Source: Abelmoschus esculentus
Taxonomy: Eukaryota; Streptophyta; Magnoliopsida; Malvales; Malvaceae
Assembly (NCBI GenBank): GCA_035048815.1
Contig: JAUCBN010000055.1
Span: forward strand, 1,619,501-1,683,500
Length of the DNA: 64,000 nucleotides
Reading direction: 5' to 3'
The notes under the pieces are model-generated. The model searched no databases, was not told the origin of the DNA, and worked only from the letters and a program-made list of their open reading frames with translations. A program made the translations under genes and the position numbers. Shown piece after piece: positions 58,910 to 64,000 of the stretch (position 1 is its first letter; every line of letters begins with the position of its first letter).

Positions 58910-59600
58910 AACCAGACATTACATTTCCAGTTATAATTTTGATAACTCTAGTAGTTATTAGCGTAATATTTTCATCATTGCTTGATCTCAATGGAAAAAC
59001 ATATAAAATTTTAAAAAAATTGAATATTTAAGCTATTATTCAGTCAAATTCAATCAATCATCGATGAACCATAACAAGAGAAAAGAAAAAAAATCTTTAA
59101 TTTTGCAGAATAACGATAAATGAACAGGGAAGTAAAGCCCTAAACAGAAAAAAAATATAATTAGAGAAAAGCACAATCCTTACCAAAGATTTCGAATGAT
59201 AAATATCCTATAATGAATGCAAATAAACAAAAAATTCGAGATTTTAAAGGATCATATGATTAGTGTAAACAAAACATTACATTTCCAGTTATAATTTTGA
59301 TGACCCATTATTAGCATAATAGTTTCAGATTATCTTGACCCGAAAAACAAATAAAATTTCAAAATCTAAGCAATCGTTTAAGCAAATTAAATTGACCCAT
59401 TGATTAATAACAGGAAAAGGAAAACCCATTCTTAATTTTGCAGAATCAAGATAAATTGATAGCAAAACGAATCCCTAATTGACAAAATATGGAAACGATA
59501 ATCAGAGGAAAATGATAGGAACCTTACCTAAGGTTTTTGAAAATTAAATATCTGATAGTATATGCAAGAAAAATGAAAAGGGGATTTCCTATAAACTGAA
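58910..59600 (-). repeat. Tandem duplication of the RING gene leader
   Basis: Two blocks of about 330-350 bp, 58910-59260 and 59270-59600, share ATTACATTTCCAGTTATAAT, CTTAATTTTGCAGAAT and, on the minus strand, a splice donor (CTTTG then GTAAGG at about 59184; CCTTAG then GTAAGG at about 59526). Each copy can supply its own leader exon to the RING gene. Confidence 0.75.
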
Positions 59601-59816
59601 AAAGCTTTTGAATTCAAAGGCCAATTCTATGTCTTCCTTTTCTCTCATTTTCTCGAGAAAATATAGCGTCAGCTTTTCTGCTCCATTGCTTACGCCAACA
59701 CGGAGAGAAAGAAGCGTTTCTTCTTTTTTATTTATATTTCTATTTTTTTTAGAAAAAAGAGAGAAGGGGAAAAGAGAGAAGCGTTTCTGTTGCCATTTCG
59801 GATTCGACGGATCGAA
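59601..59816 (-). promoter_or_regulatory. Probable distal promoter of the RING gene
   Basis: The outer leader copy should start near 59600-59700. The region is purine-rich on the plus strand (AGAAAGAAGCG, GAAAAGAGAGAAGCG), with GAAGCGTTTCT repeated at about 59710 and 59778. No clear TATA box was found. Confidence 0.35.
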
Positions 59817-60082
59817 GAAATTATATCATGGGTCATTTCTATCATATTATTTATGTGATCAACCAATTAAAAGTATTTATTTAATTATTTTTTATCTAAT
59901 AATTTTATCAAGCGAATATTCATTAATAATTATCATAAATTAACTTTAAAAATAATTTTTACCAAGTGAATCTTCACTCGGTAAAAATATGAGGTACAAA
60001 AAAATAATTAAATGTATGCTTTTAATTGGTTGGTTCTATCATCTATGAATGACATGCTGAGAATGACTCATAATATAATTTC
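59817..60082. mobile_element. Foldback MITE, family F copy 5
   Basis: The left end GAAATTATATCATGGGTCAT is matched by the inverted right end GAAATTATATTATGAGTCAT; inner arms (AATCTTCACTCGG, CCAAGTGAATCTTCAC) also resemble those of the copies at 2783 and 61675. Confidence 0.75.
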
Positions 60083-60106
60083 TCGATAGATTGAGTTTGT
60101 TTAGAG

Positions 60107-60258
60107 AGATTATATCATGAATCTTGTTTATCAAATCATTTGTGGTCTAAATAATCAAATCCGTCTATATTTAAATAATTATTTAATAATTATTAATGAG
60201 TTAATTATATGTAAGAAAAAGATGATGGTTTATAGTAAAAAAGTTTCGTAATATAATT
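60107..60258. mobile_element. Foldback MITE, family F copy 6 (worn)
   Basis: The left end AGATTATATCATGAATCTTG and the inverted right end AAATTATATTACGAAACTT mark a short copy next to copy 5. The inner arm TTTATCAAATCATTTGTGGT matches the family core. Confidence 0.6.
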
Positions 60259-61333
60259 TTTTGATTATAAAAAAAAGAAAATCAAAACCCACAAGCCAAA
60301 AATCCATGTGTTTCGCCTGTATGGAATAATTGATAATCACCGATATCAAACTCATTCAAATTAGTATATAAATATCTATTTTAAAAATAACTCTTTTAAT
60401 TTAGTTTATTTAAAGATGTTACTATTTGATTTTACTTGAAAATTATTTGAGTTATTCTAGATTCAACGTGATACTTAATAAATTTTTGTTTGACTCGTGC
60501 TCATTAAAAAAAATAATTCTCATTAACTAATATTTAAATCTTAGAAAATAAAATTTTAAGGTAGTCACATTTTTTTAATAAAGAACTACAAAATAAATTA
60601 AAGATAAGCTCGTAAACTTATTAAATCGAGTTTAATTTATTTTGACTCGGTTTGTTAAAATTTTAAATCGAATTCAAGTTCAAACAATTTAAACTGTACA
60701 TTAATCAAATTAAACTAAAATTATTTAACTCAATTAACACCCTAATTTTACTCACAATTCAAACTTATAACTTTTACTTAAAAACTTAATATCGAATCCG
60801 ATTAAATCAATCGATATCTATTTTTTCCTTTCATTTAAAGAATGGTTACAACAGAGCTTAGAGAGGCCCCAAATTCTCTTTCAAAGAGGTTAAGTTTAAA
60901 TTTATTGTACAACTTTCGGGCACGATTCTAAAAATTTAAATTTTATTATTAATCAATAATAAATAAAATCACATATAAATTAAAAACAAATTAAATTAAT
61001 TATTAAAAACTACATTAAAAAATACTAACAATTGATTGGTCTAATAAAATAGGTCACACCATCAAAATTTTAAATGATGATTTTGTCATTAAAATATCAA
61101 TATAATTATATATTTAATTTTTTTTATTTAAACAATTAAAAGGTTAGTCTATTGATGAAAAAAAGTAGAACTTATAGTATCAAGCAACCTTCTAATGGTT
61201 CAACCTTATTTTTGGGATTCGATTATAAAGAGAATTTTTTACAAAATTTATTTTTTATTAAAAAAATATATCTAAAATAAATTTTGATTACTTCAGAACC
61301 CGAACATATCATTAAATATCGATACGCCTCGCA
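60259..61333. other. AT-rich spacer downstream of the FATB-like gene
   Basis: No gene seen. AT-rich with phrases such as TTAAATCGAG and TTGACTCGG that recall the hAT-like elements of 27-30 kb, but no ends could be set. Confidence 0.5.
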
Positions 61334-63839
61334 CTAGCAATACACCCTACCGTAACTGTCCGAATGTTTTGGTTTCCATAGAGTCCTTGCTCGTGCAATT
61401 TCTAGTCCGCTGTCCAGGCAAAGTGAATGCTCCATTCCAATTAATGCTTCATTATTCTTACCAGTTGCTGAAGTATCGGATGCAGAGTTGTAATTTCCAA
61501 CATATTTGGATAAACATTTCAACGTGTCTTCCATGCCACATTCCTTTCGAAACTCCAAGCTTAGACTGGAGAGTTGATGACTTGTCATTATCCACGTAGG
61601 AGTACCCTACAAACAACACATTTTCCCAATTTTAAATACGATTTTTAAAGATACAATTGTCCTCTAACATCAAGAAATTATATTATAGGTAAGTTCTACC
61701 GCGTCATCTGTAGAACCAACCACTAAAAATCATCTATATCGTCATTTTTTTTGTATCATATATTTTTTAAAGTGAATCTTCACTCATATTTTTTGTTAAT
61801 TTATTTTAAAAATAAATTTTTCAAGTGAAGATTCACTTTAAAAAATGTATGACATAGAAAAAATAATGATATAGATAAATTTTAGTGATTGATCTCATAA
61901 ACACGTGGTGGAACTTACCTATGATATAATATCTCCCTAACATCACTTGTCTATCTCTAATTACGCGTACAAAATTACCTCTAGGATCCATTCAAAGTAC
62001 TTGGCGTTGTTGACATGTTGGTTCATGTCCATATCGTTCCACCCTGGCTGTAAGAAAATTGCAAACGTCATGTCTTAGAGTTCTAGTTATTCGTTTGGAA
62101 CATACGGTTTTAGACACTTCGTGATATTATTCGGTTGAATTTGTGTTTAAATAAGTCTTCAATTAGATGTTGAACAAGAATTCTTGTAAGACTGATTGAA
62201 GGTTTACTTAGATGCAAATCTGACCAAATAACGTCACGAGGCGTTTAAAATTACGCGTTTCAAACGAATAGCTAAGTTCTACGGACGAAAAACTCTACGA
62301 ACGTGACACAAAACAAAAACAAATAAATGATGTTGAAAGAATTTCTGGTTAATTTACACTTGAATATCGGAATTAATCACGTATACTTACACTCAAACCT
62401 AGACGAGTAAAATCAATTTTATCCATGTCTGTTACTTGTAATTTTCTTGTATTCTTGATCAGAGGGGAACATTCGGACATAAGATAAGGCTTTAACTCTT
62501 TTTTGATTTCTTTGACGAACTTCGATAATTTTCTTGTTTTTTTATCCATCAATATAAACAAGCTGCGGAAAATAAATAAAAACTAAAATTATCTACATAA
62601 TTTCAAACACGACATAAATTATAAATATTTAAAAACTAAATGAATTAAAGCTTGCCTTGATGCTTGTATGAGAGGCTTTCCGGTCTTCAAGTCAGAGAAA
62701 ATCCAGTCGATGCCAAAACCAGTCTTTCCCGACTCATACATCCATGTATGTACTTGAATCACATCAAGCCTATAAAAAACATGGAATGTTTAGGTAAGAA
62801 ATAATTTGGTTTGGTTTTAATTTAAGTTTATAGTGATTTGGATTAGGTATCTAGTCAGATCGAGTTGGTTAATTTTCGGGTTGGTTAATTTCGGGTCTGA
62901 CCGAGATCGGTTCACTAGGAGATTAATATGTTTTAGTTGAGTTTTCAGACTGGATCAATTTTTTAAACACAAATACAGCTTTATAAAACTAAAATATTTG
63001 ATTTTTAGTGAGTTGTGTAACGGTTCATATCAAATCTTTCATCATTCTTTAAATATATTTTATTTATTTCAGGTTGCATGTGGTTTAGATTACTTTCGTC
63101 TCAGATGATTTCGGTTGGGGTTTATTCGGTTCGGTTGAAAATCGGTTTGGCAGGTTGGTATCAGTTTGATCGATTTATTTCAAATTTTGGATCAAATTCA
63201 ATTATTATGTTCGGATTAATATCGGATCGGGTAAAATCGATTAGAATCTCGGATATCAGGTCAGTTTACCACCTCTAAGCATGTATGAAGCTTAATATGA
63301 TACTTTACCAAGAAGGAAAGCGATCTATGGCAATATCTATCTTATAGTACACCCAAACAAGGCCTCTTGCAGTCATTTCCGGTGTTGAAAACCCTTCTCC
63401 CTGCAATCCTATCCTCTCCAGATGGTTCATTGACGTGTCCTAAATTAACCAAAAACATGAACAATCAAATAATATATATGATATTTATATAATAAAAGCA
63501 AAGGACACTAAACTTAGAGTTTTCAGACAGACTGAGAACCTGTAAATAATTTGCCAGTGCCACCAAGGACATCTTGCTATCACCGTTTACATCAAAGGAT
63601 CTAACCACCAATTCCTGCTGGAAAACAGTCCCCTCCGCCAACGTTCTTCCACGTAATATATCATGCATCTTGTAGGAATCAGGGTTCCGGCTGCCACCAA
63701 CAACTTTAGTGTCCTTTGGATGTTTTACACCCACGACAAGGCTTTTGTTGTTTCCTCCCAAACACAAGTTAGGTCGATTCCAGGGCAAGCAAGATGTGAC
63801 CGGCCGGGAGATTGTTGGTTGAGCAGTATAGGGCAGCAT
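61334..63839 (-). CDS. Acyl-ACP thioesterase, FATB-like, divergent
   Basis: A plastid enzyme that frees fatty acids from acyl carrier protein. Six exons on the minus strand (63839-63540, 63439-63309, 62769-62656, 62562-62391, 62047-61979, 61606-61334) give 352 residues. A Ser/Thr/Asn-rich N terminus of about 50 residues is a likely transit peptide. Two hotdog halves follow (QQELVVRSFDVNGDSKMSL; PGWNDMDMNQHVNNAKYFEW). Catalytic residues are kept: Asp246, Asn248, His250 in DMNQHVNN and Glu284-Cys285 in FRKECG. Elsewhere it is far from standard FATB (DRFPSWLDVIQVHTW, FILMDKKTRKLSKF), and the C-terminal half is short. Intron 3 starts GC. The start at 63839 was chosen because a TATTTATA box lies at about 63932-63945; an in-frame ATG further upstream is possible. 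Confidence 0.85.
61675..61932. mobile_element. Foldback MITE, family F copy 7, inside the FATB-like gene
   Basis: AAATTATATTATAGGTAAG at the left and CTTACCTATGATATAAT at the right, with an inner AAGTGAATCTTCACTC hairpin nearly identical to the copy at 2783-3042. It lies in the last intron of the thioesterase gene. Confidence 0.8.
62820..63285. mobile_element. hAT-like fragment in an intron of the FATB-like gene
   Basis: Intron 2 is rich in GGTTCGGTT, GATCGAGTTGG and CGGATCGGG motifs and ends in ACCACCTCTAA, like the right end of the hAT-like element at 27559. I found no convincing left end, so the limits are uncertain. Confidence 0.4.
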
Positions 63840-64000
63840 GGTTCGCAGTTTTAGTAAAGATGAAAGAATGGAGATGGCCTTAAGGTTTTCTAATGTAGGA
63901 TTCAGAATAATGGAAATATGGGATTTGTATCCTATAAATACCCATAACATAACCGGCTGTGGCGTCACAAATTTTGCAGTCTAGATTTTTTTTTTTATAA

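Noticed and set aside
59608..59943. A 111-residue plus-strand ORF
   Set aside because: It spans the RING gene promoter and runs into a MITE; low-complexity Phe/Lys/Arg sequence.
1..64000. CRISPR arrays, bacterial operons or phage genes
   Set aside because: The window is plant nuclear DNA with spliced genes; the repeated units seen belong to transposons and microsatellites.

Overview
The window is nuclear DNA of a flowering plant. It is AT-rich, its genes are split by many short GT-AG introns, and it carries plant-only families: a SIP1-type trihelix factor, a FATB-like plastid thioesterase, a basic 7S globulin-like protein, an NLR fragment and plant-type snRNA promoter elements. It looks like a eudicot. 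A rosid such as cotton or a relative is my guess, but the sequence does not prove it.

Layout. 0.2-1.4 kb holds a U4 snRNA gene with USE and TATA elements, plus an inverted second copy of its promoter. 3.5-8.5 kb is an Hsp110/SSE-type Hsp70 gene (+, 861 aa). 9.5-11.3 kb is a trihelix factor (-, 374 aa). 13.0-14.8 kb is a short beta'-COP paralog (+, 310 aa) holding only the first WD40 propeller. 15.2 kb carries an NLR scrap. 16.4-24.6 kb is full-length beta'-COP (+, 24 exons, 915 aa). 25-33.8 kb has no gene I can support and is filled with foldback elements, hAT-like elements, SINE copies, a long (ATT)n run and an old local duplication. 33.9-39.0 kb is a Golgi-type GT4 glycosyltransferase (+, 698 aa). 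39.7-41.0 kb is an intronless basic 7S globulin/EDGP-like protein (-, 434 aa). 42.9-54.6 kb is the NatA auxiliary subunit NAA15 (+, 26 exons, 898 aa). 55.5-59.6 kb is a multi-pass membrane RING-H2 protein (-, 421 aa), tail to tail with NAA15. 61.3-63.9 kb is a divergent FATB-like acyl-ACP thioesterase (-, 352 aa).

The genes are mostly unrelated housekeeping functions: splicing, chaperoning, COPI retrograde transport, N-terminal acetylation and fatty-acid release. The nearest thing to a linked system is the beta'-COP pair. The upstream copy keeps exactly the same first nine exon lengths and the residues I recall as the dilysine-cargo pocket, but stops after the first propeller. From memory, the order Hsp70-14, beta'-COP, RING protein, NAA15 resembles Arabidopsis chromosome 1 (about At1g79930 to At1g80410), and a GT4 gene near beta'-COP resembles the chromosome 3 duplicate.

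Exon models were made by hand from splice sites, frame continuity and family resemblance. UTR ends and transcription starts are estimates.
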